From JAASSS01 sp021767745 (GTDB taxonomy: Bacteria; Pseudomonadota; Gammaproteobacteria; UBA5335), in the NCBI GenBank assembly GCA_034189165.1, contig JAXHVN010000003.1, forward strand, positions 1-64,000: a stretch of 64,000 nt of DNA, given 5' to 3'. The notes below the pieces were generated by a model. That model was not told the origin of the DNA. It was given only the letters and a program-made list of their open reading frames with translations, and ran no database searches. This document shows positions 42,260 through 51,219 of the stretch, piece by piece (positions within the stretch are counted from its first letter, which is position 1; every line of letters begins with the position of its first letter). The position numbers were made by a program, and so were the translations under genes.

Positions 42260-44026
42260 CTACATCGCCTCCGGCGCGCTGACGCCGAGCAGGCCGAGCC
42301 CATCGGCGATCGTCCGGCGCACGGCGCCGATCAGGCAGAGTCGGGCGTCGCGCAGGGTGGCGTCCTCGACCAGGAAGGTGTGGGCGTTGTAGTAGGTGTG
42401 GAAGGCACCGGCCAGCTCCCGCAGGTAATGCGCCAAATGATGCGGGGCACGCTGGGTGGCAGCCAGCTCCAGTACTTCCGGATAGCGCGCCAGCTCGACC
42501 ATCAGTGCCTGCTCGTGCGGCGTTTCCAGCTGCGCGAGCTGTGCCGCGCCGGCCTCGGCATCGTGATCGAAACCCTTGTCCGCCAGCTGGGCAAAGACGC
42601 TGCACACGCGGGCATGCGCGTACTGCACGTAATACACCGGGTTTTCGTTGCTCTGCGACTTGGCCAGTTCCAGGTCGAAGTCCAGATGCTGCTCGTGTGC
42701 CCGCATCACGTAGAAGAAACGGGCCGCGTCGGTGCCGACTTCCTCGCGCAGTTCCCGCAGGGTGACGAACTGCCCGGCGCGGGTGGACATGCTGATCTTC
42801 TCGCGGCCGCGATAGAGGATCGCGAACTGCACCAGCAGCACCTCCAGCGCCTCGACCGGCTCGCCCAGCGCGGCCATGGCCGCTCGCACCCGCGGCACGT
42901 AACCGTGATGGTCGGCGCCCCACAGGTCGATCAGCCGGTCGAAGCCGCGCCGGCGCTTGTGCAGGTGGTAGGCGATGTCGGCGGCGAAGTAGGTGTAGGC
43001 GCCGTTCTCGCGCACCACCACGCGGTCCTTCTCATCGCCCCAGTCGCTGGCGCGAAACCAGGTGGCGCCGGCCTCGGTGTAGAGCTGGTCCCGCTCGCGC
43101 AGGATGGCCAGCACCTGCTCGATGGCTTGGTCCTGGTGCAGACGACGCTCGGGGAACCACTCGTCGAAGGTGACGCCGAAGGCGGCCAGGTCCTCGCGGA
43201 TGTCGGCGAGAATGGCCTGCAGGCCGGCGTCGAACACCAGCGCATAGTCCTGGGTGCCGAGCTGCTCGCGAATCCGGGCGATCAGTGCATCGATGTGCGC
43301 CTCTTTGTCGCCGCCTTCGCCGGCATCGGGGGGCAGCTGCGCCGTGAGCCGTTCCACCGGGCGGAAGAAACGCTCGCCGTGCTGCGCCTTCAGCGCATCG
43401 GCGATCTCCGCGACATAGGCGCCGCGATAGCCGTTGTCGGGAAAGCGCACGTTCTGGGTGCAGGCCTGCAGATAGCGCAGATAGACGCTGGCGGCGAGAA
43501 TGTCCATCTGCCGCCCGGCATCGTTGACGTAGTACTCACGGCTGACCGCAAAGCCCGCGGCTTCGAGGATGTTGCCGAGCGAGGCACCGTAGGCCGCGCC
43601 GCGGCCGTGCCCGACGTGCAGCGGCCCGGTTGGATTCGCGGAAACGAACTCCAGCAGCACCCGCTCGCCGCCCCCGAGCGCGAGCCGGCCGAAGTCGCTG
43701 TCCGGCCGAGCCGCCTCGCGCACGATGGCGTGATAGGCCGCCGGCGACAGGAAGAAGTTGAGAAAGCCCGGCCCGGCGATTTCCACCCGCTCCACCAGCG
43801 GCTCGGCCGGCAGCGCGGCCCGCAGCGCCTCGGCGATTTCACGCGGCTTGCGCTGCGCCAGCGGCGCGAGGGCCAGCGCCAGGTTGGAGGCATAGTCGCC
43901 GTGGCTGCGCTCGCGCGTGCGATCCAGGCGGATGGGTGGCGGCGGCGTGTCGGCCGGCAGCAGCGCACTCGCCGCCAGCGCCTGCGCCAGGTTGTCCGCC
44001 AGTCGCTGCCTCAGTCCCGCTGTCAC
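42260..44026 (-). CDS. argS: ArgS, arginyl-tRNA synthetase
   Basis: 588 residues. Class I HIGH motif appears as NPTGPLHVGHGRGAAYG (about 128-144). The KMSK region is replaced by KISMSTRAGQF, the form usual in ArgRS enzymes that lack the second lysine of KMSK. The N-terminal ARG-tRNA domain I and C-terminal DALR anticodon domain (HARVCSVFAQL, ALMVELARYPEVLELA) are present. It charges tRNA-Arg in an ATP-dependent reaction. It lies just upstream of the SPOR/FtsN-like gene and is about 80 bases from msrB on the same strand. Confidence 0.97.
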   Translation of the reverse strand: MTAGLRQRLADNLAQALAASALLPADTPPPPIRLDRTRERSHGDYASNLALALAPLAQRKPREIAEALRAALPAEPLVERVEIAGPGFLNFFLSPAAYHAIVREAARPDSDFGRLALGGGERVLLEFVSANPTGPLHVGHGRGAAYGASLGNILEAAGFAVSREYYVNDAGRQMDILAASVYLRYLQACTQNVRFPDNGYRGAYVAEIADALKAQHGERFFRPVERLTAQLPPDAGEGGDKEAHIDALIARIREQLGTQDYALVFDAGLQAILADIREDLAAFGVTFDEWFPERRLHQDQAIEQVLAILRERDQLYTEAGATWFRASDWGDEKDRVVVRENGAYTYFAADIAYHLHKRRRGFDRLIDLWGADHHGYVPRVRAAMAALGEPVEALEVLLVQFAILYRGREKISMSTRAGQFVTLRELREEVGTDAARFFYVMRAHEQHLDFDLELAKSQSNENPVYYVQYAHARVCSVFAQLADKGFDHDAEAGAAQLAQLETPHEQALMVELARYPEVLELAATQRAPHHLAHYLRELAGAFHTYYNAHTFLVEDATLRDARLCLIGAVRRTIADGLGLLGVSAPEAM

Positions 44027-44109
44027 CCTCGACTCCCTTGCTGCCCGGCCGGCGTCTGTTCCGCCGCAAGCCGGCAGAGTGTACTAGAGCCGCGACTGGC
44101 TGGCCGCCT

Positions 44110-44544
44110 TCAGCAGCCGGCATCCGGATCGGCGGCGCTCTCCGACTGGGCCTGCAGATCGAGCGAGGCCGAGTTGATGCAGTAGCGCTGGCCGGTCGGC
44201 TGTGGGCCATCCGGGAACACATGGCCGAGGTGGGCGCCGCAGGTGGCGCAGAGCACCTCGGTGCGGATCATGCCGTGGCTGGCGTCGCGCTCGGTCCGCA
44301 CCGCCTGCGCATCGACCGGTTCGTAGAAGCTCGGCCAGCCGCTGCCGGAATCGTACTTGGTGGTGGAGGTAAACAGCGGCGACTGGCAGCAGACACAGCG
44401 ATAGACGCCCGGCGTCTTGCAGTCATGGTAGAGGCCGGTGAAGGGCGGCTCGGTGCCCTTCTGCTGCGTGATGCGGTACTGCTCCGGGCTCAGGCGACGT
44501 TGCAGCTCCTGGGCGGCGGGCGGTGTCGGACGCTCGTCGGGCAT
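44110..44544 (-). CDS. msrB: MsrB, peptide methionine-(R)-S-oxide reductase
   Basis: 144 residues. The zinc-binding CxxC pairs are C50/C53 (RCVCCQSPLF) and C99/C102 (LCATCGAHLGHVF); the catalytic cysteine is C122 in QRYCINSASL. SGSGWPSFYEP is the substrate motif. It repairs oxidised methionine (R form) in proteins with thioredoxin. No signal peptide, so cytosolic. The AGGAGAG ribosome-binding site is 6 bases before the ATG at 44544. Separate from the argS unit and divergent from the 5'-nucleotidase-like gene. Confidence 0.97.
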   Translation of the reverse strand: MPDERPTPPAAQELQRRLSPEQYRITQQKGTEPPFTGLYHDCKTPGVYRCVCCQSPLFTSTTKYDSGSGWPSFYEPVDAQAVRTERDASHGMIRTEVLCATCGAHLGHVFPDGPQPTGQRYCINSASLDLQAQSESAADPDAGC

Positions 44545-44659
44545 CTGTTCTCTCCTGTCTCGAGGTTGCCGAAATGTTGCGGCTGCATCGCCATCGTCCG
44601 GCTGTCACGCAGCAACTCTAGCCTGAGGGGCCCTGTTTGGCTCAAGGATGGCGCATCCC

Positions 44660-46435
44660 ATGCCTGTACGTTCCCATCGCGGCGCGGCCGCGCTGCTCGG
44701 TCTGATCTCCCTGCCGCTCGCCAGCCTCGCCACGGCGGGCGAGACGGTAGACCTGTGGCTGACGGTACTGCATCACAACGACGGCGAGTCCGAGTTGCTG
44801 CCGCGGGAGATCGATGGTGCCGAATATGGCGGCATTTCCCGCTTTGCCAACCTGGTGCGCCGGCTGCAGTGGCGGGCCGGGGTGCCCACGCCGGCGATGG
44901 CACTGCAGGGCGGCGCGCTGGGCTCGGTCCTGGTCAGCTCGGGTGACAACTTTCTGGCCGGACCCGAATTCAACGCCAGCCTGGAGCGCGGTCTGCCTTA
45001 CTACGACAGCATCGGGCTCGGTTTGATCGGCTACGACGCGATCGCCATCGGCAATCACGAATTCGACTTCGGCCCGGAGGTGCTGGCCCGCTTCATCACC
45101 GGCGTGCTGCCGCAGCCGGCGCCGTTCCTGAGCGCGAACCTCGACGTGACCCCGGAGCTGGGTCTGCATCTGCTCGCGCACGTCGACCGGATTGCGGCGA
45201 GCAGGGTGATCGACGTCGCCGGGCGGCCGGTGGGCATCGTCGGCGCCACTACGCCGGAGCTGGCGTTCATCTCCAACCCCGGGGAGGTCGACGTCGAGGC
45301 CGTGGTGCCGGCGGTGCAGGGCGAGATCGATGCGCTGCTGGCGCAGGGTGTGAGCCGGATCATCCTGATCAGCCATCTGCAGAGCGTGCAGCAGGACCTG
45401 GCGCTGGTGCCGATGCTGTCCGGCGTCGACATCGTGGTCGCCGGCGGCGGTGACGAACTGCTGGCCAATCCCGGCGAGCGCAACAGCCTGCTGCTACCGG
45501 GCACGACGGCCGAAGAGGTGTTCGGGCCCTATCCGCTGCAGGCCAGCGATGCGGAGGGTCGCGCCGTCCCGGTCGTCACCACCAGCGGTCAGTACCTGTA
45601 CCTCGGTCGACTGGTGGCGGGCTTCGATGCGGCGGGAGAGATCGTGGCGCTCGAGGAGCGCCTGAGTGGACCGGTGCGGGTCGGCGAGGAGACCGTCTTC
45701 GGTGGGGTGCGGCCCAACGCCCTGGTCGAGCGGCTGGTGGCTCAGCCGGTAGCGGCCGCCGTCGCTGCGCTGGGCGAGAACGTGATCGGTGCCAGCGAGG
45801 TGGCGCTGAACGGCGTGCGTGGCGATATCCGCACGCAGGAGACGAACGAGGGCAATCTGGTTGCCGATGCGATCCTGTGGCAGGCCCGGGCGCTGGCCGC
45901 CGGGGCGGGTGTCGCGGCGGCGGACCTGGCCCTGGCCAACGGCGGCGGGATTCGCAATGACTCGCTGATTCCGGCCGGCGCGCTCACCGAGCTGACCACC
46001 TTCGACATCCTGCCGTTCGCGAACTTCGTGGTGACCGTGCCGGACGTGCCACGGGCGACGTTCAAGGCGCTGCTGGAGAACGCGGTATCCCGCGTCGAGG
46101 AAGTGTCGGGCCGCTTCGCGCAGGTGGCGGGCGTGAACTTCACCTGGGACGCCGCGCAGCCCGCCGGCTCGCGCGTGCGCGAGGCGACGCTGGCGGACGG
46201 CACGCCGCTGATCAGCGGCGGTGCGGTGGTACCGGGCGCGCCGGTCGACATCGCCACGATCAACTTCCTGGCGAACGGCGGCGATCAGTATCCCTTCGAC
46301 GGCGCGCCCTTCGTCAGCCTGGGGCCGACCTACCAGCAGGCGCTGGCGCGCTACATCGCCGAGGAGTTGGGCGGGGTGGTGCGCGCGGCGGCCTATCCGC
46401 TGGGCGGCGAGGGCCGGATCACGCGCCTGAACTAG
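44660..46435 (+). CDS. Secreted 5'-nucleotidase-family metallophosphoesterase with altered metal ligands
   Basis: 591 residues starting at 44660, where an AAGGA lies upstream and the signal peptide is clean (MPVRSHRGAAALLGLISLPL, cut near ATAG). Calcineurin-like domain then 5'-nucleotidase C-terminal domain (LADGTPLISGGAVVPGAPVD, NGGDQYPFDGAPF). Typical UshA-type ligands are partly changed: the first motif is HHNDGESE where NDxH is usual, and the late GGHxH/GGHSQ is GGGDELL; D97 in SSGDNF, N133-H134 in IGNHEFDFG and H240 in LISHLQ are kept. Possibly a different metal set or substrate. Convergent with the dockerin-like gene. Confidence 0.85.
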   Translation: MPVRSHRGAAALLGLISLPLASLATAGETVDLWLTVLHHNDGESELLPREIDGAEYGGISRFANLVRRLQWRAGVPTPAMALQGGALGSVLVSSGDNFLAGPEFNASLERGLPYYDSIGLGLIGYDAIAIGNHEFDFGPEVLARFITGVLPQPAPFLSANLDVTPELGLHLLAHVDRIAASRVIDVAGRPVGIVGATTPELAFISNPGEVDVEAVVPAVQGEIDALLAQGVSRIILISHLQSVQQDLALVPMLSGVDIVVAGGGDELLANPGERNSLLLPGTTAEEVFGPYPLQASDAEGRAVPVVTTSGQYLYLGRLVAGFDAAGEIVALEERLSGPVRVGEETVFGGVRPNALVERLVAQPVAAAVAALGENVIGASEVALNGVRGDIRTQETNEGNLVADAILWQARALAAGAGVAAADLALANGGGIRNDSLIPAGALTELTTFDILPFANFVVTVPDVPRATFKALLENAVSRVEEVSGRFAQVAGVNFTWDAAQPAGSRVREATLADGTPLISGGAVVPGAPVDIATINFLANGGDQYPFDGAPFVSLGPTYQQALARYIAEELGGVVRAAAYPLGGEGRITRLN

Positions 46436-46489
46436 CCGCAGGCGAGGCGCCGGGCGCTAGACCCGGTGCTTCGCCCGCCGCTGGCGGCG

Positions 46490-47200
46490 CTAGAGTCCGA
46501 CCTGCCCGTCGTTGTTTACGTCGTCGGTCTGAATGGCGTCGCCGATGATCGTGAACAGCGTGGTGACACCGGCGAGCAGCGCCTGGCGCTGCGGCGAGTT
46601 CGGCCCGCCCAGGAAGCCGCCACCCGTGCCGCCGCCGTCCGCCGGCGGATCCGCCTCGTCCACGTCGATGTCCGGGCCATTGCCGCCGCCATCGTCGTTA
46701 TCGCCGGCGATCACCAGGCCCAGTGCCGCGACGGTCAGCACGCCGATGCCGACCTGCGCCCCGGTCGAGAGCTCGCGGTAGCTCGACCACGCCTCGCCGT
46801 CGAGCAGGGTCTGCTGGGTGCGCCACTGCAGCGCACCGGCGTAGTCGTCGCTCTCGAAGGTGCCGTCGCTCACCAGCGGCGTGGCGTACTCATGGCCGAT
46901 GAAGGCCCCGCTGCGCCACGCCCCGCGCCGCTCGCCGGCCAGGTTCAGCTGATAGCCGGTGCGGGCGAAGTGCACCAGGTTGTTCACCGCCCGGCCGCGT
47001 TCGACGCCGAAGCGTGCCACCGGCGCGGCCCGTTCGCCCTGCACGGCATCCAGGGGCACCTCCAGTTCCAGAAACACGCGCTGCTCGGTTTCCAGATAGG
47101 CGACATCGGCAGCCGCGGCCAGTGGCAGGGCGGCAGCGGCGCCAGCCAGCGCCAGGGGGAGCGCATGAGCGCGCTGGGCAGAGCCACGGAGGGCTTTCAT
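46490..47200 (-). CDS. Secreted protein with transmembrane segment and dockerin-like C-terminal calcium loop
   Basis: 236 residues. AGGAG ribosome-binding site and ATG at 47200; signal peptide 1 to about 31 (LALAGAAAALPLAAAADVAY). The mature domain (about 32-146, ELEVPLDAVQGERAAPVARF) is unrecognised, then one hydrophobic segment (QVGIGVLTVAALGLVIAG), an Asp/Gly-rich stretch (DNDDGGGNGPDIDVDEADPP) and a C-terminal DDVNNDGQVGL, which has the DxNxDGxV spacing of a dockerin or EF-hand loop. No cellulosome-like partner is seen. Function unknown; cell-surface location is likely. Confidence 0.7.
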   Translation of the reverse strand: MKALRGSAQRAHALPLALAGAAAALPLAAAADVAYLETEQRVFLELEVPLDAVQGERAAPVARFGVERGRAVNNLVHFARTGYQLNLAGERRGAWRSGAFIGHEYATPLVSDGTFESDDYAGALQWRTQQTLLDGEAWSSYRELSTGAQVGIGVLTVAALGLVIAGDNDDGGGNGPDIDVDEADPPADGGGTGGGFLGGPNSPQRQALLAGVTTLFTIIGDAIQTDDVNNDGQVGL

Positions 47201-47291
47201 GGGTTTCTCCTGCGGTTTCAGGGTCGTCGAGGCGGGTTGCGCCGGCGTGTAACACCCTATCGGCCATCCGGGCTTGGCCATTGAGGGCGAA

Positions 47292-49520
47292 TCAAAGCAG
47301 ATCCTGTGGTTCAACGTCCACCGACCAGCGCACCCGCCCGGCCGTCGGCAGCGCCCGCACGCCCGGCAACCAACGGTGCAGCAAGCGCTGCAGGACCTCG
47401 CGACGGGTGCTCTGCACCAGCAGCTGGGCCCGGTAACGGCCCTGGCGCCGCTCCATCGGCGCCGGGACGGGACCGAGCAACTGTGCCGTCGGGGCGGACG
47501 GCAAGACCTCGGCCGCCGCGGTGAGAAACGCGAGCGCCTGCGCCGGCCGGCTCGCCTCGGCGCGCAGCAGCGCCAGGTGCGAGAACGGTGGCCAGCAGGC
47601 AGCCTCGCGTTCGGCGAGCAGCGCCGCGGCGAAGCCGGGATAGCCGCCGGCGAGCAGTGTCTGCAGCAGCGGATGGGTCGGGTGGTGGGTCTGGATCAGA
47701 ACCTCGCCGGCACTGGCCGCCCGGCCGGCACGGCCGGCGACCTGCACGATGAGCTGGCCCATGCGTTCACCGGCGCGGAAGTCGGCGCCGAACAGGCCAT
47801 GGTCGGCGTCGATCACGCCGGCGAGCGTGACGCGGGGGAAGTCGTGGCCCTTGGCCAGCATCTGGGTGCCGATCAGGATATCGATCTCGCCCTGCCGCGC
47901 TGCCGTCAGCAACTGCGCCAGGGTGCCTGCCCGCCGGGTACTGTCGCGATCGAGGCGGGCGATCCGCGCCTGCGGAAAGCAGTCGGCGAGCGTCTCCTCC
48001 AGCCGCGCGGTGCCGAAACCGATCATGTCCAGCGGCGTGGCAGCGCAGGCCGGACAGGCAGTCGGCGGTGCGTAGCGGCGCGTGCAGTGGTGGCAGATCA
48101 GGCGCTCGCTGGTGCCGCGATGCAGTGTCAGCCGCGCATCGCAGTGCTCGCAGCCCGCCGTCCAGCCGCAGGCATGGCAGCGCAGGATCGGGGCGTAGCC
48201 ACGGCGGTTCTGGAACAGCAGGATCTGCCCGGCGGCGGCCAGATGCCGGTCGATCGCCTGCAGCAGGGGCGGTGAGAGTCCGTCGGTCAGTGGCAGCGCG
48301 CGGACGTCGACCAGACGCAGTGCCGGCGGCGGATGCGGCGTCGGGCGCGCCGTCAGGTGCAGGTGTGCGTAACGTCCCCTCGTCGCATTGTGCAGGCTTT
48401 CCAGTGAGGGCGTCGCCGAGCCGAGGACCACCGGCACACCGAGCTGGCGGGCGCGCCACACCGCGACGTCGCGGGCGTGATAGCGCAGACCGTCCTGCTG
48501 CTTGTAGGCGCCGTCGTGCTCTTCGTCGACGATGATCAGCCCCGGCCGTGCCAGTGGCGTCAGCACCGCCGAACGGGTGCCGACGATGACCGCGACCCGG
48601 CCTGCGGCCGCCGCCTGCCACCAGCGCTGGCGCTCCCCCGCTGGCGTGCCGGAGTGCAGCGCCGCCACCGCCACGCCCAGCCGCTGCCGGAAGCGCTCGA
48701 GCAGCTGCGGAGTCAGGGCGATTTCCGGCACCAGGATCAGGACCTGCCCACCCGTTGCCAGGACGCGCCGGGCGAGCTGCAGATAGACCTCGGTCTTGCC
48801 ACTCCCCGTCACGCCTTCGAGCAACGTCGGCTGGAATCGGCCGAGCGTCGCCTGCAGTGCCTCGACTGCTGCGGTTTGCTCGTCGGTCAGCGTCGGCGCG
48901 GGCGTCTCGCGGCTCATCTCGGGTGTGGGCACTGTGGGCGGCGCGCAGGGCTCGGCGAGTTCCGCCGCCACCAGCCGGCGCAGCACCGCAAGGTATCCGC
49001 CACCGTGCCGGGCACGCAGCATCGGGCCGGCGACGCCGGGCGGCGAGGCGGCGAGCTGATGCAACAGCTCGCGCTGACGTGGCGCCCGGGGCAGTGCGTC
49101 CGGCTGTTCGGCCAGCGCCCGCCCCGTCGCCGTCGCGCGCCAATATGGCGCTGGCGCCGTGCCGGTGGCCTCGCGGTCGTGGCGCAGCGTTGGCGGCAGC
49201 AGAGCGAGATAGGCCTCGCCGGGCGCGTGGTGGTAATAGCGGGTGAGCCAGCGGCCGAGCTCGAGCTGGCGGGCGTCGAGCACCGGCTCGGGATCGATCA
49301 GCGCCAGTGCCCGCTTCAGCGGCTGCGGGTGGGCGGAGCGCGTGCGGGTGCCGACGATCAGGCCCAGGCAGCGCGAGCGGCCGAGTGGCACGCGGATGCG
49401 CTGGCCGGGAGCCGGCGGCTGCAGACCGTCGGCGGGCGGCAGGTAGTCGAGCGGTGCCGGCAGCGGTCGCGGCACGACCACCTGCAGCACGGTCTCGTCG
49501 GGCGGGTTCAGCTTGTCCAC
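47292..49520 (-). CDS. priA: PriA, primosomal helicase N'
   Basis: 742 residues. Starts at GTG (49520), giving MDKLNPPDETVLQVVVPRPL; the N-terminal 3' DNA-binding domain, Walker A LEGVTGSGKTEVYLQLARR, DEEH in IVDEEHDGAYKQQ, SATPSLESL, and zinc-binding cysteines in CHACGWTAGCEHCDARLTLH and CHHCTRRYAPPTACPACAA are present. It reloads the replisome at stalled forks. The start codon lies inside a pair of inverted DnaA-box-like sequences. The next gene upstream (pntB end) is about 300 bases away. Confidence 0.96.
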   Translation of the reverse strand: MDKLNPPDETVLQVVVPRPLPAPLDYLPPADGLQPPAPGQRIRVPLGRSRCLGLIVGTRTRSAHPQPLKRALALIDPEPVLDARQLELGRWLTRYYHHAPGEAYLALLPPTLRHDREATGTAPAPYWRATATGRALAEQPDALPRAPRQRELLHQLAASPPGVAGPMLRARHGGGYLAVLRRLVAAELAEPCAPPTVPTPEMSRETPAPTLTDEQTAAVEALQATLGRFQPTLLEGVTGSGKTEVYLQLARRVLATGGQVLILVPEIALTPQLLERFRQRLGVAVAALHSGTPAGERQRWWQAAAAGRVAVIVGTRSAVLTPLARPGLIIVDEEHDGAYKQQDGLRYHARDVAVWRARQLGVPVVLGSATPSLESLHNATRGRYAHLHLTARPTPHPPPALRLVDVRALPLTDGLSPPLLQAIDRHLAAAGQILLFQNRRGYAPILRCHACGWTAGCEHCDARLTLHRGTSERLICHHCTRRYAPPTACPACAATPLDMIGFGTARLEETLADCFPQARIARLDRDSTRRAGTLAQLLTAARQGEIDILIGTQMLAKGHDFPRVTLAGVIDADHGLFGADFRAGERMGQLIVQVAGRAGRAASAGEVLIQTHHPTHPLLQTLLAGGYPGFAAALLAEREAACWPPFSHLALLRAEASRPAQALAFLTAAAEVLPSAPTAQLLGPVPAPMERRQGRYRAQLLVQSTRREVLQRLLHRWLPGVRALPTAGRVRWSVDVEPQDLL

Positions 49521-49535
49521 AGATGCGGTGGATAA
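49513..49535. promoter_or_regulatory. Inverted pair of DnaA-box-like 9-mers at the priA start
   Basis: Plus strand TTGTCCACA (49513-49521) and, on the minus strand, TTATCCACC (plus GGTGGATAA at 49527-49535) face each other with 5 bases between. Each differs by one base from the DnaA-box consensus TTATCCACA. The pair covers the GTG start of priA, so DnaA binding could repress priA. Confidence 0.4.
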
Positions 49536-49824
49536 GTCTGGGGAAGATCTGCGGGTAAGCGGCTGGAAGCCACGCAGGACGGGGCAGATGACGCATTGGC
49601 TACGTCGTCACCACCTAAGAGCCTCGAAGAATAATCAATCACTTGCGGCACCGTAAGCCAATGCTGGGTGCGAGGCACCGGCCCCTGGCCCCGCGCTTGG
49701 CCCTCGGACGCGCCGCCTGCCTGCCTGTGCATGAACGCCCTTGGGTGGTGCAAGGCAACGCACAAAAAAGGCGACGACCGGCAGTGCCGATCGTCGCCTG
49801 GCTGCCGCGCGTGGCGGGCGATCG
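49521..49824. other. 304-base intergenic region upstream of priA and downstream of pntB
   Basis: Holds no gene. From left to right (plus coordinates): part of the DnaA-box-like pair, a near-perfect 12/13 inverted repeat (GCATTGGCTACG at 49593-49604 and CGTAAGCCAATGC at 49652-49664), a stretch with a possible minus-strand -10-like TTGATTATT for priA, and the pntB terminator at 49764-49798. Confidence 0.6.
49764..49798 (-). terminator. Intrinsic terminator of the pnt operon
   Basis: On the minus strand GGCGACGA pairs with TCGTCGCC across a 13-base loop and is followed by TTTTTT. It lies about 27 bases after the pntB stop and faces away from priA. Confidence 0.85.
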
Positions 49825-51219
49825 CTAGATCTCCTTGATCGAGCCGATCAGTTCGTTCGCCACCGCCTGCCCGTCGCCGTAGAGCATGCGGGTGTTGTCC
49901 AGCGTGAACAGGGCGTTTTCGATGCCGGAGAAGCCGGTACCCTGGCCGCGCTTGACCACGATCACGTTGCGCGCCTGATCTGCGTTCAGGATCGGCATGC
50001 CGTAGATCGGGCTTTCCGGGTTGGTGCGCGCCATCGGATTGACCACGTCGTTGGCACCGATCACCAGGGCCACATCGGTGGTGGCGAATTCCTGGTTGAT
50101 CTCCTCCAGATCGTAGATGAGATCGTAGGGCACGCCGGCCTCGGCCAGCAGCACGTTCATGTGGCCCGGCATGCGCCCGGCGACCGGATGGATCGCGAAC
50201 TTGATCTTGACGCCGCGTTCGGCCAGCAGCTGGCACAGCTCCCATACCTTGTGCTGGGCCTGCGCCACCGCCATGCCATAGCCCGGCACAATCACGACCT
50301 TTTCGGCGTAGGCCATCATCACCGCGGCGTCGTTGGCCTCGATCGCCTTCATCGTGCCGCCGGCGCTCGCTGCCGGACCCTCGGCCCCGCTCTCGCCGAA
50401 GTTGCCGAACAGCACGTTGGTGAGCGGCCGGTTCATGGCCCTGGCCATCAGCTGCGTCAGCAGTCCGCCGGCGGCGCCGACGACGGTGCCGGCGATGATC
50501 ATGGCCGGATTGTCGAGCACGAAGCCCTCGAAGGCCACCGCAAGGCCGGTGAGCGCGTTGTACAGCGAGATCACCACCGGCATATCGGCGCCGCCGATCG
50601 GCAGCGTCATCGTCACGCCGATGACCAGTGCCACCAGGAAGAACAGGAACACCAGCAGGCCGGCGGCGTCATTGCTGCCGGCGGCGATGATGTAGAGGCC
50701 GAGCAGTGCCACCACGGCCAGCAGCCCCAGGTTCACCAGGTGCTGGTTGGGGAAGCGGATGGTGCGCTTGATCAGGCCCTGCAGCTTGCCGTAGGCGATC
50801 AGGCTGCCGCTGAAGGAGATGGTGCCGATGACGGCGCCGAGCACCGCCAGCGTGACCACCATGCCGGTCAGCGCCATGCCGCCGGACAGCTCCACCGCGG
50901 CGATGGCCGCAGCCGCGCCGCCACCCATGCCGTTGTAGAGGGCGATCATCTGCGGCATGTCGGTCATGGCGACACGCTTGCCGCTGACCCAGGCCACGCC
51001 GCCGCCGATCGCCATGCCCAGCAGCATCAGGAAGTAGTTGCTGAAGCCGGCGTGCATGTCCGGGTGGATGAACGTCACCACCGTCGCCAGCACCATGCCG
51101 GCGCCGGCCCAGACGATGCCGGCACGCGCCGTGCGCGGCGAGGACATGCGTTTGAGTCCGACGATGAACAGCACCGCCGTGACGAAGTACGACACATTGA
51201 TCAAGGTCGTGCCCATCAC
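49825..51219 (-). CDS. pntB: PntB, NAD(P) transhydrogenase beta subunit
   Basis: 464 residues: eight or nine membrane helices (about 1-265) and a cytosolic NADP-binding domain with VIVPGYGMAVAQAQHKVWEL and GANDVVNP. The membrane part has the expected IGTISFSGSLIAYGKLQG and MPVVISLYNALTGLAVAFEG. It joins the PntAA/AB chain to pump protons while passing hydride from NADH to NADP, a main source of NADPH. The ATG overlaps the pntAB stop (51216-51219), and a terminator follows its stop. Confidence 0.97.
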   Translation of the reverse strand: MMGTTLINVSYFVTAVLFIVGLKRMSSPRTARAGIVWAGAGMVLATVVTFIHPDMHAGFSNYFLMLLGMAIGGGVAWVSGKRVAMTDMPQMIALYNGMGGGAAAAIAAVELSGGMALTGMVVTLAVLGAVIGTISFSGSLIAYGKLQGLIKRTIRFPNQHLVNLGLLAVVALLGLYIIAAGSNDAAGLLVFLFFLVALVIGVTMTLPIGGADMPVVISLYNALTGLAVAFEGFVLDNPAMIIAGTVVGAAGGLLTQLMARAMNRPLTNVLFGNFGESGAEGPAASAGGTMKAIEANDAAVMMAYAEKVVIVPGYGMAVAQAQHKVWELCQLLAERGVKIKFAIHPVAGRMPGHMNVLLAEAGVPYDLIYDLEEINQEFATTDVALVIGANDVVNPMARTNPESPIYGMPILNADQARNVIVVKRGQGTGFSGIENALFTLDNTRMLYGDGQAVANELIGSIKEI

